NCBI GenBank assembly: GCA_022457065.1
Contig: JAJGBQ010000008.1
Coordinates: 1 to 64,000, forward strand
Length of the DNA: 64,000 nucleotides
From: Curvularia sp. ZM96
Lineage: Eukaryota; Ascomycota; Dothideomycetes; Pleosporales; Pleosporaceae
Reading direction: 5' to 3'
The notes beneath the pieces are model-generated. The model did no database searches and was not told where the DNA came from. It was given only the letters and a program-made list of their open reading frames with translations. Within the stretch, counting starts at the first letter, position 1. Every line of letters starts with the position of its first letter. Shown here in pieces: positions 30,690 through 41,689 of the stretch. The position numbers and the translations under genes are program-made.

Positions 30690-30968
30690 ATGCGTTTGTC
30701 CGCCGTCGTTGTCGCTCTTTTCGCCACCCTTACTGTAGCTCTTCCCAGCGGAACTGAGGAAGCAAATGCGATTGTTCAGCGCCAGTGCTCTGCAAATGGA
30801 GTCTGTTCCACCGGCGGCCCTAGCGGGTGCTCCGCTTTAAAGTGCTGCAGCAACGCGAAGGCAGGCCAGGGCAATGGCGTAAGTACCCTCTTTCTTGCTT
30901 AAGAGAAACCATCAAGACCATATTGCTAATACATATATAATTAGTCTTGCTGCTGTGTTGCCGCCTAG
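30690..30968 (+). CDS. Small secreted cysteine-rich protein 2
   Basis: Two exons, 30690-30878 and 30945-30968, with a 66-nt intron (GTAAGT, branch gctaat, acceptor ttag); 70 residues. Signal peptide MRLSAVVVALFATLTVALP, then a short propeptide ending in QR, a possible kexin-type site. The mature part has eight Cys: QC, VC, GC, KCC and, from exon 2, SCCCVAA. Without splicing the last three Cys would be lost, which supports the intron. Predicted secreted, disulfide-stabilised peptide; the function is unknown. Confidence 0.82.
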
Positions 30969-31649
30969 CCACCCAGGTAACCGCTTCGGCAGCAGGCGAG
31001 AGTCGTTCGGATAATCTCCCCATCGAATGGTCGGAATTAAGGAAAGAGCATATTTAGAAAATATTTGTGGGGTTAGGATAGGAAGCTTATTATCAAAGTA
31101 TTGATATAATTATCAATTAATTCCTTATTGCTCCCTACAAATTTTATCCTTCTAGTACGCTGCATTCATTTCTTAATTATATGTTGACCTCTCATGTGAT
31201 ATCGCGTCATAACCACGCTGGTGCCTTAGCTAGCGCGATGGCTACCTACTCTGCTCGATCCATATATCTAGCCAGATACCTTCATTAGCAATCAATCCAG
31301 TTCTCATCCTTTTCCTCCGCACATGACCTCTTACATGTAGTACGAGATAGGTGTAGCAAACTAATAGTCTGTAAAGCGGCAGGATAGATGTAGCATAAAA
31401 TAGCATAGCTAAATATTATAGTTCGCTTAGAAATCATTGTAAAGTGCAGTCTATGTGAGATGGTACTTCAAGTTGCCACCGCTAGCAGGGAGGATAGCCG
31501 GCCCGCACCTGCCATAAGGTTGCGCCGAAGGCGCTCAATTTTTCGGTGTGGATGATATTGACATGGGCGTTGGCGTTTCTGAAGGGGAAGGCAGACGAAG
31601 AAGCGGTCGCCAAGAGGTTTGAAGCACATGCCATCATCTGATTAGATCT
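30969..31649. other. No gene seen
   Basis: AT-rich sequence downstream of small secreted gene 2. The open frame 31482-31691 (minus) has no recognisable features and overlaps an LTR. Confidence 0.6.
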
Positions 31650-31778
31650 TGTAAGCCTAGAAGTACCATGTATGGTCACGTGGTTACCCACTGACTAATA
31701 ACGCTGTATTTAAACTTGCTCTCAGCATCATATACAAGACAAGACGATAATACTTTTCTACACCCACAACTGCTTACA
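31650..31778 (+). mobile_element. Short LTR (family B), 5' end of a copia fragment
   Basis: 129 bp, from TGTAAGC to GCTTACA, an inverted-repeat terminus. Homologues are 36025-36137 and, inverted, 61567-61684. It is followed directly by 'ttatgagcccggcc', a likely primer-binding region, and by a gag start. Confidence 0.8.
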
Positions 31779-31843
31779 GTTATGAGCCCGGCCTAATCCG
31801 CATATCTCTTCAATCAATTGACTACCTACCTACCTACATCATT

Positions 31844-32179
31844 ATGTCGCAGCACACTGTCCGTTCAGACATCATCCTCCAAGGGCAAAGCAATTGGGAG
31901 CTCTGGATCTTTATCGTTAAACGCATTGCCGAAGCAGGAGACGTTTGGGAATATATTGATCCCAACAAGCCACACAATCCTCTACAAAAGCCTGTTCAGC
32001 CTACTAGGCCAGCGCCTACTGTCAATGCGGACGGATCGCCTGCAACTCTACCATCCCAGCATGACTTACTGCAGTATAACCAAGACCGCAGCAGCTACTA
32101 CAAGGAGATCAAAGAATACAGACGTCTTCGAGATAAGTTAGGACAAGTTGAAGCACATATTACTAACTTTATATGTTAA
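31844..32179 (+). pseudogene. Copia gag N-terminal fragment
   Basis: 111 codons starting MSQHTVRSDIILQGQSNWEL, then VWEYIDP, the start of a Ty1/copia gag. The same protein is found inverted at 61118-61501. Here the frame goes out of register at about 32120 and ends, so only the 5' end of the element remains after the LTR at 31650. Confidence 0.8.
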
Positions 32180-32364
32180 ATAAGTACGGAGGTGCCTTTC
32201 AAAAGTCCTAACCTAACTTAGCGAGCTAGGGTTCATAGCACCAACTAAATTAGAGACCCCTGATCCTAGGCGATGGAGCCGGCGGTACTTAAAGGCAAGT
32301 ATACTTAAGGAGCTATCACTTGAATATACTTTGATTAGCGTGCTCCACCAGTAAGCTGGCCGCC

Positions 32365-32455
32365 CTACCAGTTCGGGCCGGGTTTTCTGTCTTTCTTTCT
32401 TTCACTCATTCTGAAGGCCGCCCCATTCTTGCGGTCGAATGGGGGACGCCTTTTA
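32365..32455 (+). repeat. Internal copy of subtelomeric repeat, left half
   Basis: 'gttcgggccgggttttctgt', then 'actcattctgaaggcc', resembles the telomere-adjacent module (for example 1283-1370 and 3627-3730). The other half follows the pogo element at 34250-34330, so the element landed in a subtelomere-type unit. Confidence 0.65.
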
Positions 32456-34247
32456 AGCTCGGGCATATACTTTCCGGCCACATATGGTTTCCGGCCACCC
32501 CACCCAAAGTAGCCACTCAGCTCAAAATCGTGATTTCTTCGACAACAACAATTATATTTGCCACTCATTACACATAGAGCTAAGAGTAAGCGCTGCCGCT
32601 TCTGCTGCTGCTTTTTCAGCTTCTTTTTTCAGTTGAGATAGTTGCCCGTTGTGCCTGTAGAGCTGCTGCTCGGTCAATAGCAGCCTTAATACTCTCAGCA
32701 TTACTAAAGCGCTCATTTGGATTAACTTGAACTCGCTTTCGTACCCGAGTAATCTTATAGCTATCTAGTTGATACTTGAGTTGTTGATTTTGAGCTTCAA
32801 GCTGGGCAGCTCTAGTATTTGCCTCTGCAATAGCCTTACCTGCTTTGCCAAGCACAAGCCGGGTGCTTCGTGAGAGAGATTCTGACAGTAGTAGCTGCTG
32901 TTGGGCCTTATGTAGAGCCTGTGAGCTCCGAGGGGTATTAAAGACTTGTTCTGGTAGATCTTGGGCCCAACGGGCGACTGGCGGAGTAACTGGCCGGCCA
33001 GTCACTTGGGACGAGAGCAGCACAGCGTCTGGGTTGTATGGGCAGAGCCCAGCAGCCCTCCAGCCAGCTCTAATTACGCGCTCTGATAGTCCTTCTGCTC
33101 TAGCTTTATTGTACGATATAACAAAGCGTTCTTTCTTTACTAGTGCTGCGTCGTCGAGCGCTGAGAGAGCTCGAATCTGATCACGATAGCGAGACTTGAG
33201 TACAGAGAAGGGAGCTAGATCTAGTGGCTGTAGCAAGTAAGAGGCATGCGCGGGAAGATACAGTAGCTGAATCCTATTGGTCCTACAGAGCCACATGAAG
33301 TCGATAGGCGCGTGGGAGCCATGGCCGTCAAGAAGGAGTAGTCGATATCCACCACTAGCAGGCGCAGTATTTGGCATGAAGATGCGCTGCAGCCACTCAA
33401 ATCCGATTGAATTTGATGTCCATCCATTCTCTGAGGTAGTGTATAGCCAGTCTGGTGTACTAGTAGTTGGAAACCACGTAGTCTGAAGATGCTTGCCCTT
33501 AAAGACGACTAGGCACTGGAGCTTGGCGCCTGTGGCGGAGACGGTCTCAATAATTGATACCCACTCGCGATCCTCTGGAGACTTGACGTAAGCTTTCTTC
33601 TTTGAAGAGCTTGCGAGCACTCTAGCGTTCGTACATACCCCTAGCGCTACTCCAGTCTCGTCCATATTCCATATATCTTCATACTGTATGCCTAGCTCTA
33701 TACGTGTACGCTCAAAGAGCTCAAGAAAAGCTTTCACAGTCTCGTAGTTGGCGCCAGTAGTACGTGCGTTCTCAATCTTTCGGCCGACTATCGACGCGAC
33801 GCGTGGGTTACGGGCAACGAAGTGAGATACCCATAGTTGTCCAAGTGGTTGGTAGTCGCCGTTCATACGTAGAATTCTAGTAGCCATTTCTCGGACGCGT
33901 GGATGAGATGGCGGCTGTGCGCGTGAGTCTTCTTCTAGTATCCACTCTACTAGAAATTGCTCTTGCTCTGGAGTCAATCGCTGCTGGTTTTGGTGAGCTA
34001 TCGCGTGTGGTTGTTGGCCTGCTCGACGGCCTTGTAGCGTTGATCGCGGGATTTTATGCCAACTTGCAGCTGCCCGCTCACTTTTAAAAATACCATAATT
34101 AAGATCTAAGATAACATTTTGTATAGCAAGCTCCCGTGGATCCATATTGAAAGCGTGGTGTTGGAAAAATCACAAGTTTAAGTTGGGTGGCTATTTTGGG
34201 TGGGGTGGCCGGAAACCATATGTGGCCGGAAAGTATATGCCCGAGCT
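32456..34247 (-). mobile_element. Second pogo/Fot-type DNA transposon
   Basis: 1792 bp, TA on both sides (32454-32455, 34248-34249). Terminal inverted repeats start AGCTCGGGCATATACTTTCC and extend about 65 bp. One transposase ORF on the minus strand. Terminal sequences differ from the element at 24278, so it is another family. Confidence 0.95.
32616..34145 (-). CDS. Pogo/Fot-type transposase (DDE), second family
   Basis: 509 residues, intact. An N-terminal helix-turn-helix (about 8-45, SERAAASWHKIPRSTLQGR) precedes a CENP-B/Tc5 type region (LTPEQEQFLVEWI, then WVSHFVARNP). The catalytic triad is in WNMDETGVALG, LLLDGHGSH and LQPLDLAPFSVL. The C-terminus has a coiled coil (LEAQNQQLKYQLDSYK). 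It catalyses excision and TA-directed insertion. An intact ORF with well-conserved element ends suggests recent activity. Confidence 0.95.
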   Translation of the reverse strand: MDPRELAIQNVILDLNYGIFKSERAAASWHKIPRSTLQGRRAGQQPHAIAHQNQQRLTPEQEQFLVEWILEEDSRAQPPSHPRVREMATRILRMNGDYQPLGQLWVSHFVARNPRVASIVGRKIENARTTGANYETVKAFLELFERTRIELGIQYEDIWNMDETGVALGVCTNARVLASSSKKKAYVKSPEDREWVSIIETVSATGAKLQCLVVFKGKHLQTTWFPTTSTPDWLYTTSENGWTSNSIGFEWLQRIFMPNTAPASGGYRLLLLDGHGSHAPIDFMWLCRTNRIQLLYLPAHASYLLQPLDLAPFSVLKSRYRDQIRALSALDDAALVKKERFVISYNKARAEGLSERVIRAGWRAAGLCPYNPDAVLLSSQVTGRPVTPPVARWAQDLPEQVFNTPRSSQALHKAQQQLLLSESLSRSTRLVLGKAGKAIAEANTRAAQLEAQNQQLKYQLDSYKITRVRKRVQVNPNERFSNAESIKAAIDRAAALQAQRATISTEKRS

Positions 34248-34339
34248 TACTTATCTTTCTTCACTTATTCTAACAGCCGCTCTACCCTAATAGGTAACTA
34301 GTTTTCCTCTACTGTTAAACTAAATATATGTAACTCGGT

Positions 34340-34600
34340 AGCCTTCTCCTACAACTCGACCCAGCTAGCATCAGCGTCTTAGGACGGCACTATCAAGATC
34401 TGGGACGCGAGCAGCGGGACGTGTCTGCACACCCTTGAGGGCCATGGCGATCGGGTTTACTCGGTGGTCTTCTCACACGACTCGACCCAGCTAGCGTCAG
34501 CATCAGATGACAGCACTGTTAAGATCTGGGACGTTAGCTGTCAGGAGGTGGCGTCACCTGACTGGATCTGGATATCCATTTTGATCCTATTGGATCCTAT
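34340..34600 (+). pseudogene. WD40-repeat fragment (NLR-like)
   Basis: Encodes about two and a half WD40 blades: DGTIKIWDASSGTCLHTLEG, then VYSVVFSHDSTQLASASDDS and TVKIWDVS, with a preceding partial blade (STQLASAS) ended by a stop. No NACHT or start codon is present. The near-identical blades (ccagctagc.tcagc twice) recall the high-identity WD40 arrays of fungal STAND/NLR incompatibility genes (HET-E/HNWD type). A remnant. Confidence 0.75.
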
Positions 34601-34696
34601 ACAGCAGATATATATACTATTCCATGCGGCATCTGATCAGATGGCTGATCACTCTCACCTTTTTGAAGGTTGTTTGGCGTAACTATGCCTTGATTA

Positions 34697-35083
34697 GACT
34701 GGTAAACGGGTTATGACCCACTTTTCTTCTTTCATCAATATCTCATCAAAGACTAGTCCGAATTAGGTAATTCTGACGTCATTAGAAAGCTAGACGCACG
34801 GGCATACTTTCATGTAATACTAAGCTAAGCCGTATCTAGCTTAGTTCAAAAGTTATCTAATAGCCCGTTTGTTAGCCCCTGGGTTGGGTTATGTGTCGGG
34901 TATACCCCCTTTTTTACCTCTCTTTTAGCTCTAGCGCTAGTACTATTAGAGTTAGCCTAAAATAATATATTAGTAATATCTAGATTAGAGTGCTAGCTTT
35001 CCAATGACGTCAGAATTGCTCGATTTGGACTAGTCTTTGGTGAGATAATCGATAGCCCTAGCTAATAACCCGATTTACCAGTC
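34697..35083 (+). mobile_element. MITE family 2
   Basis: 387 bp with ~100-bp imperfect terminal inverted repeats beginning GACTGGTAAA, flanked by TA (34695-34696, 35084-35085). Both arms contain tctcatcaaagactagtcc-like and attctgacgtcatt. No coding capacity. Confidence 0.8.
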
Positions 35084-35087
35084 TAGC

Positions 35088-35305
35088 CTTGATTGTGTTT
35101 AGTGCTGACTCATCCAATACCCGTCACGGAGGGGATAAAAGTCAGCAACAGAACAACACAGACTAGAAAGAAAACTCTAATTAACTATAGGCCGGAGGAG
35201 GGCCGATAAGAGGATAACGCTGCTTTGTTGTTTCTTAGTAGAGTGGCAGCATCGGCGTCTTTAGGCAGAGCAAACGGCGACAGTGGCTAAAATTGTAACG
35301 ATGTT
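35088..35305 (+). repeat. Dispersed repeat, diverged copy of 28530-28840
   Basis: Shares 'aaaactctaattaactatag', 'ctttaggcag.gcaaacggcg' and the order of the other blocks; the open frame is destroyed. Confidence 0.65.
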
Positions 35306-36024
35306 ACAACTTCGCCAAGTATTGAGCCAATCCCAGAGCCGGATCGGAGGAAGTATCGGCCGCCCCTTCATCAGCTATTCGTTTCTTAGTCGGATCCGAT
35401 TCGGACCCGACTAGGATAGGTATATATTAAGACACTCCCTGTAGCTAGCTCTGTAGACTTTTGATATCCTTTCGTACAAGGCCTATAGGTGTCTATTCGA
35501 ATCAAGGCTCTTCTGCTATCCCACGCACTCCCATATGCCTCTGAGTGATACTACTGCCGATACTGATCCGACTAGTCTTGCCTGCGCCGTTACACTCTGT
35601 GCGTTGGAAAATTTTCTTGAGGTTTGTACGATAGCTGTAGAGAGATATCTATTTCTCTCTACTGCGCGATAGCGCGCTAGATGCACGCTTTAAAAGTGGT
35701 CGTAAACGATTTTTTATGAGGGATTTATAAATATTTAACTAAAATTACACCTATTCTAGAAAACTCGAAGTTGGTGTGAGTTTGCCTTAGTAGAAACTAT
35801 GTTTTAGTGACTGACATGTAAGCTTGTAACAACGTGTCGCAGACTATGTAAGGACACAAAGGCATCAACTATAGCCGAAACATGACGGTGCTCTAAATGT
35901 AACAATCCCCTGCAATGATGACACACAAAAGACCGTTGTAGTTAGAGAGTTAGCAAAAGAAGAACCGAATTTTTTGAACTAAACCATAATTTTTCACCGC
36001 ACCCACGCGTGCGACATATGATAA
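35306..36024. other. No gene seen
   Basis: A short ATG frame near 35535 (MPLSDTTADTDPTSL) has no continuation. The motif 'accgcacccacgcgtgc' at about 35996 recurs at 27555 and 28230. Confidence 0.5.
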
Positions 36025-36137
36025 TGTAAGCCCAGAAGCACCATGTATAGTCACGTGGTTGCCCACTGACTAATAACGCTGTATTTAAACTTGCTCCTAT
36101 CATGATACACATGAGAATACACACACAACTGCTTACA
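36025..36137 (+). mobile_element. Solo LTR, family B
   Basis: 113 bp, TGTAAGC to GCTTACA, homologous to 31650-31778 ('cactgactaataacgctgta'). No gag follows. Confidence 0.78.
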
Positions 36138-36408
36138 GATAATGATTGAGTGAAGGAACTAGCAGGCTGAGCTAAGTACAAGATCCTGGGCCAAGGCGCC
36201 ATACCTAGTGGGGTAAGGCTCGGCTGTGTCATAACAGTGAGGACCTCCGCACCAAAAGTCGATCGTTTCACGCTGAGCTTTTTATAACGCTCGCCTATGA
36301 TTGGCGTTCTAGTAGCTAATTTCAGTTTTCAAGTAACTAACTACCCACCTAGGAAGCACCTTTAAGCAATGAATTAGCTCGTCGTTCATTGTAGATGTAT
36401 TTTTTTTT

Positions 36409-39400
36409 CGGCAAATTTCCGCCACACCACTGCTTGGCGTAATAATTTCCCATCTACCACCGTTTCAAATACACTACCACACACGTGACGTTAGCTTGTA
36501 AAATATCCCAAATGCCACTGTTTCTATCCCACATGCCACCGTCTTATTAGTAGGTTTCGCACCTCCCCTAGACTCTTCTAGGCAGTAGACAAACTAGTTT
36601 TACACGAAAGTCTGTATAATGTCGTTGTTTTTAGTGTTAGGTGGTGGGGCTTCCTGTTATCCGCGTCAGACTCAGCGCCCGGCTAAAGCCGTGACGGTTC
36701 ATAACGCGTCTGACGCGATTAAAGAGTCGACGCGTTCTAACGCGAGGTTAACACAAAATCTAGCGACAATTGACTACGATGGCATCCTCCAGGGATTTGC
36801 CTAGTACTCTATTTATCGGACAGACATTCGCGTCAATTGATGAAGCAAAAGAGTCGGTTCTTCACGTTATGGTGACCCAGAGACTTTCATTCAAAGTAGC
36901 TGCCAGCGATCGGACGAGATTTCACGCTATCTGCCGCTCGAGCGAGGAAACTGGATGCAAATTCTTCCTCCGGGTCGCTTATATGAATCGATCCGATCAA
37001 TTTGAGCTTCGGAAATTAGTCCCTCACACCTGCGATCTTAGCTCCCATCAAGATTGGAAAGCATCAAGGTCTGCAAAGCTCATTGCCCACCGACAAAGAG
37101 ATATGGTTAAGAGCGACTTTCGGACGAGGCCACGCCAGATTCAGGCTGCTGAAAGACTTCAGCACTCAAATCAGATATCGTACCTACAAGCGTGGCGCGC
37201 AAAGAAGGAGATCCAAAAGAGTGCCTTCATGGACAAGACGAAGTCCTTCCAGCTCATCCTTCCATTCCTTCGGACAATCACGAATAACGGGCTTGATATA
37301 GATATAGATGTGAACGACGAAGGAGACTATGCTACTTCGATGGCGAACGCTGCTATTTCGACGGATAATGATGGATCCTTTGAATGGTGCTATGTAGCAC
37401 CGAGGGCTTGTATTCATGCATTTTGGCACTCCCGACAGTTTATCTGTGTTGATGGTGCCCATATGAAGTCAGAAAAGAACGTAGTTCTTCTTATTCTTAC
37501 AACACTTGATGCTAACGAGGAAATCCTACCATTAATGTGGGGATTCGCTAGAAACGAGTCTAAAGAATCGTGGCTCAGCTTTCTACAAGGTTTCAGAGAA
37601 TACTTTCTCGACAACCTTGATACTACCGAGAAAGAACGAGACGATTTTGAGCATCTTACAATCGTTAGCGATCGAGCAAAAGGTCTAGTTCCAGCTGTTG
37701 CAGAGGCTTTACCAAAGGCTTTCCACTATCACTGCACGCAACATCTTGCAGAGAATGTTGGAAACGAATTTGGAAGAAAGGTTGAGAAGATATTCAGAGC
37801 TGCTTGTCTAGTCGAGACTAAGGCTAAATTTAAAGCCTTTTTGGATCAGATTGAGTCTCTTTCTGCTCCTGCGCGTCACTACCTGGATCAACTCGATGCA
37901 AAGCACTACGCAACATCACATGCACCACTAGTCGATTTCCCACGGTTTGGTCAAACTTGTTCTAATATATCCGAGTCGATAAATAGTGCATGGATGGTAA
38001 GTGAATTTATTAGAAAGCCTATTGTTCTATTCCGACTAAGACTAAGCTATAGGAGGCCCGTGAATTACCGATTCTCCATTCACTACATCATATATGGACA
38101 TATATGATGTCGAAATTTTACGAAAGACGTCATAGCCCCCAGAAAGACGAGAAGTATACCAACTATGCTATGGCATATTTCCAGAAAGAGCTTGAGGAGA
38201 GTAACCAGTACCTTGTGACTCCTCAAGAGCGCGAGAATATGGTAGCTCTAGCATACCGAGCAAACCCAGGGGACCAGAATACTCGTCTCGTCCAGCTCAA
38301 AGCTCAGAAATGCTCCTGTCTCGCTTTCCAGGATCACAAAATTCCTTGTAGACATGCGATTGCCGTTTGTCGGTTCTTTAATACTAAACCCGAGAAGTAT
38401 ATTGCCAAGTTCTACGAGATATCTGAGTACCGTGAGCAGTATAAATACTCTCTGTTACCGGTTTTACTGGACGATCTCGAACCTGATGGAGCTACAAAGC
38501 CACCTCCTTATGCTCCCTCGCGAGGTCGTCCGGTCCAGAAAAGGATGAAGCGAAGGACCCGGGAGACAGAGGCCCGGAGACTTGGAAATCTAGCATCACC
38601 AAACTGTCGGAAGGAGCAACAGGATGAGGCTCGAAACCGATATCAATCAGGCGCAACATATTTCCAACAACACCCGGATGCTTCAAATCGTCCTATTCAG
38701 ATTACACCTATCCAGCGCTGTCCCGAACAGATTATATCTAATCAAGAGGCATCATCTCAACTTACTGATCAAACCGTGTCTACTCTATCTTTCATTTCCC
38801 AACCTCTAGACTTAAGAGAGCACGATACCTTGTGGCAACGGATCAGAGCTATACAAGCATCCCTCAAAGAAATCGAGGCAATAAGAGAGCGCCACCAGAC
38901 TCAGCGAATTGGAGCTGCTAGGCAAGCAGTGAACGAGAACCGAAACAACGAAGACGGTCAACCTGATATGGCACAGGCATCTACAGCGGAAGTAGAACAT
39001 TCAACCTTGCGGCCCACATCTCCTAAACCGCCAGTCTTCCAGCCAACTGTAGATCAGCAGCTACGGCTAGACGATGAACAGCAAAGTAGCAGCGGCTCTC
39101 AAGTAGATCTAGCCGCTTTACAAGTCACTTATATGGATTCTACTATTACGAACGATACTTTTACAATCGCGACATCTAGCTCTATTCCACATATTACCCA
39201 TAATGTCACATCAAGTCCACCTAGTAGAGACAAAAGACCTATGGCGAGTGGAGAGATTAGTGTCCAAAGCGAAGAGCCTCCAGCCCTATCAACGCGATCA
39301 AGAAAAAGAGCTCGAATAGGCCAATTGTGAGACTATAGAAAGATTTAGATCTACTATACATTGCAATTTTCAACCCTTCTCTTTATATAAAACTACTACT

Positions 39401-39806
39401 GTCTTTGTCTACTACCCAAGAGCGTGTAGGGCAGCGTTTCTCAGGCTTATCGTAGTAGTGTTCGTCGATAAGGTAGTTCTGTTGAGTCTAAACAATCTGT
39501 TGTGAGGTTAAAGGCCGATAATAGATTATCAGAGAAGCAGTTCTTAGGGTCGGTCATGTTTGGAGTTTTGGGGAGAGGTTGCATAAGCCCTATACCCTTC
39601 CCTTAGGGGCGTTAGATTCGCTATTTTTAAACCCCTTATAGGCGGCTAAGTGCCCGTTAGCTGAGGCTTTAAACGGTGGCATGTGGGATAGAAACAGTGG
39701 CATTTGGGATATTTTACAAGCTAACGTCACGTGTGTGGTAGTGTATTTGAAACGGTGGTAGATGGGAAATTATTACGCCAAGCAGTGGTGTGGCGGAAAT
39801 TTGCCG
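36409..39806 (+). mobile_element. Mutator-like element (MULE), complete
   Basis: 3398 bp. The outer ~133 bp at each end are perfect inverted repeats as far as read (36409-36541 and 39674-39806), starting CGGCAAATTTCCGCCACACC. Both sides are flanked by the 10-bp duplication ATTTTTTTTT (36399-36408, 39807-39816), a size usual for MULEs. It carries one spliced transposase gene. Confidence 0.95.
36779..39330 (+). CDS. MULE transposase with SWIM zinc finger
   Basis: Two exons, 36779-37996 and 38053-39330 (56-nt intron, GTAAGT...ctatag), 831 residues. The N-terminus (about 15-95) is a FAR1/FLYWCH-like DNA-binding region with C and H residues (FHAICRSSEETGCKFFLRV...HTC). The MULE DDE core has ICVDGAHM near 225, IVSDRAKGL near 300, FHYHCTQHL and a later Glu. 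In exon 2 a SWIM finger CSCLAFQDHKIPCRHAIAV is followed by a basic region and a Gln/Ser-rich tail. It moves the element by cut and paste. The ATG at 36779 is the first Met in the frame. Confidence 0.93.
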
Positions 39807-39827
39807 ATTTTTTTTTGCTTTTGGGAC

Positions 39828-39840
39828 GGGGGGGGGGGGG
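39828..39840 (+). repeat. G13 homopolymer
   Basis: Thirteen G in a row just outside the MULE target duplication. The length is doubtful in a Nanopore-based assembly. Confidence 0.8.
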
Positions 39841-40053
39841 CTCACTTCATTATAGACACCAATAATCTATTTACCAGAGACACCACGGCATTGAGTAATT
39901 GCACTGCAACCGCGAGTGGGAGGATTCGCTTGAGCACCAGGTCGGCAGTTCTGGCCGGCATTTTTTCCGCAGGGAGTCACATCATGGCCAAGGGCTCCAT
40001 AGCCGATGACTTGAGGCTCAGCGACGGGGAGCGCTGTGGCGGTTGCAAGGAAG

Positions 40054-40485
40054 TGTTAAGAGTGGATCTTGAGTGGAAGTAATATAAGACTTCTGGTGTC
40101 AAGACTCTAAGGTTGGTTTTCGCGGATGAAGCAACAGGGTGATATGAACAGTGTCTCTGCAAGTAACTATTGTATTGTAGGTACTTGTACTCGTAACTTA
40201 AGTTGAATACATCGAGCCATAAGGGCCCAATGCCTATTCCTATATACTGAGGTTATGTTCCACTGTTCCATATTGTTTCGTTATGTTCTACGCGTGGTAC
40301 TTTGTGGAACTTCGTGATACATGTGGAACACACGTGACTTGTTCCATGGTGGCGTTCCGCCAAGCCTTGTGGAACACACGTCATTGGCTCATATAGGCTG
40401 GCCTGAATGAGGGTCGCAAGAGAGGGACACTGAGATTCCTCTTCCTTAACTTCTGCTCTTGCCCTCGTCGTTCAGGTTCGTAACA
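40054..40485 (-). mobile_element. Solo LTR (family C), minus orientation
   Basis: 432 bp. On the minus strand it runs from TGTTACGAACCTGAACG to CCACTCTTAACA. Flanked by the 5-bp direct repeat GGAAG (40049-40053, 40486-40490), the signature of LTR-element insertion followed by recombination to a solo LTR. Confidence 0.93.
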
Positions 40486-41037
40486 GGAAGGCGCAGAGCG
40501 CGAAAGAGATGGTGCTAGAAAACTTCATCTTGTTGTAAGGTGGGTGGATAGACTATTTTGTGTTACGATGTTGATAGTTGAAGGAAGGAATTGATAGTTT
40601 GACGCTGTAAGTTCTGGCTACAGAGATGTCCTTTTATATGTTTCTTTGCCTGTTAGTTGCGCGGATAGGACTTTGAGAAACACCGAGCTAGTAGATTCTA
40701 ACGTTGCGATGGCCTAGTTACGGAACGTTCCAGATGGTCATACGAGCACTGTGGCGTGATTGCAACCTCCGCCTCCGTGATAACACCGAGACATGCATAA
40801 AGTTTAGGCTCTAGGGGCTCTTTAAAAGCTGTATATCCTTGCGATGAAGAGGTTTTTGAGCCTAGTACGTGGTCTTTGCGCGGCTTGAGATAGTAGCCTG
40901 CGAAGAGATTTACCGATACAGATTTTGGCAGACATATACGCTAAAATAGTGAAACTTGTTCCAGAAGTGGTAATAGATGCTAGCGAATGTTTTAGATTTG
41001 TTGATAGTAAGATTAACGTGTTTCACAAGCGAGTCGG

Positions 41038-41466
41038 TGTTACGAACCTGAAGGAAGGAGGCACGGCGGTTAAGTTAAGGAACATCGACGCCCAGTCGAT
41101 GGAGCCATATGTAACGCGGGGGTCAGTGTCACGTGACCTCCTCGGACTCCTATGCACGAGGAAGGGTCTTGGCAGACTCCTCGTACATAAGCCACAGAGG
41201 AAAGCTCCTCGTACATAAGCCACCGAGTAATCCTCGGACTCCTCTGACCGAGGGCTACGAGCATCATAGGTATATAGGAATAGGCATTGAGCCCTTATGG
41301 CTCGATGTATTCAACTTAAGTTACGAGTACAAGTACCTACAATACAATAGTTACTTGCAGAGACACTGTTCATATCACCCTGTTGCTTCATCCGCGAAAA
41401 CCAACCTAAGAGCCTTGACATTAGAAGTCATATATTACTTCTAGTCGAGGTGTACTCTTAATAACA
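41038..41466 (+). mobile_element. LTR (family C), plus orientation
   Basis: 429 bp, from TGTTACGAACCTGAAGG to ACTCTTAATAACA, homologous to 40054-40485 in opposite orientation. The last 171 bp (41271-41441 against 40076-40246) are about 95% alike, whereas the middle is diverged. No matching 5-bp flank was found. The open frame 40925-41218 lies mostly in this LTR and is not a gene. Confidence 0.82.
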
Positions 41467-41689
41467 CCACCTGCTATAGAAGATCTACCCTAGCTGTCGC
41501 AAACCCTAAGCAACACTCTAGAACCTAGGTCGCAATTGACGCTAGTAAAGCAGAGGATTTAGAGGCATATAGATAGTTCGCTAACAAGTATAGTAGTTAC
41601 CTTTAAAAAGCTAGCTAAAGGCGCTGCGATTATTGCGCAGAAGCTGGTGTTGGCGCAGAAACGCGTCTCTAATAGGCTGGCAAATGGGT

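Noticed and set aside
40925..41218. 97-codon open frame
   Set aside because: Largely inside the LTR at 41038-41466; the homologous LTR lacks the frame.
40076..41441. 1.37-kb DNA transposon with 171-bp inverted ends
   Set aside because: The inverted ends are parts of two ~430-bp LTRs (TG...CA), and the left one has its own GGAAG duplication outside the supposed element.
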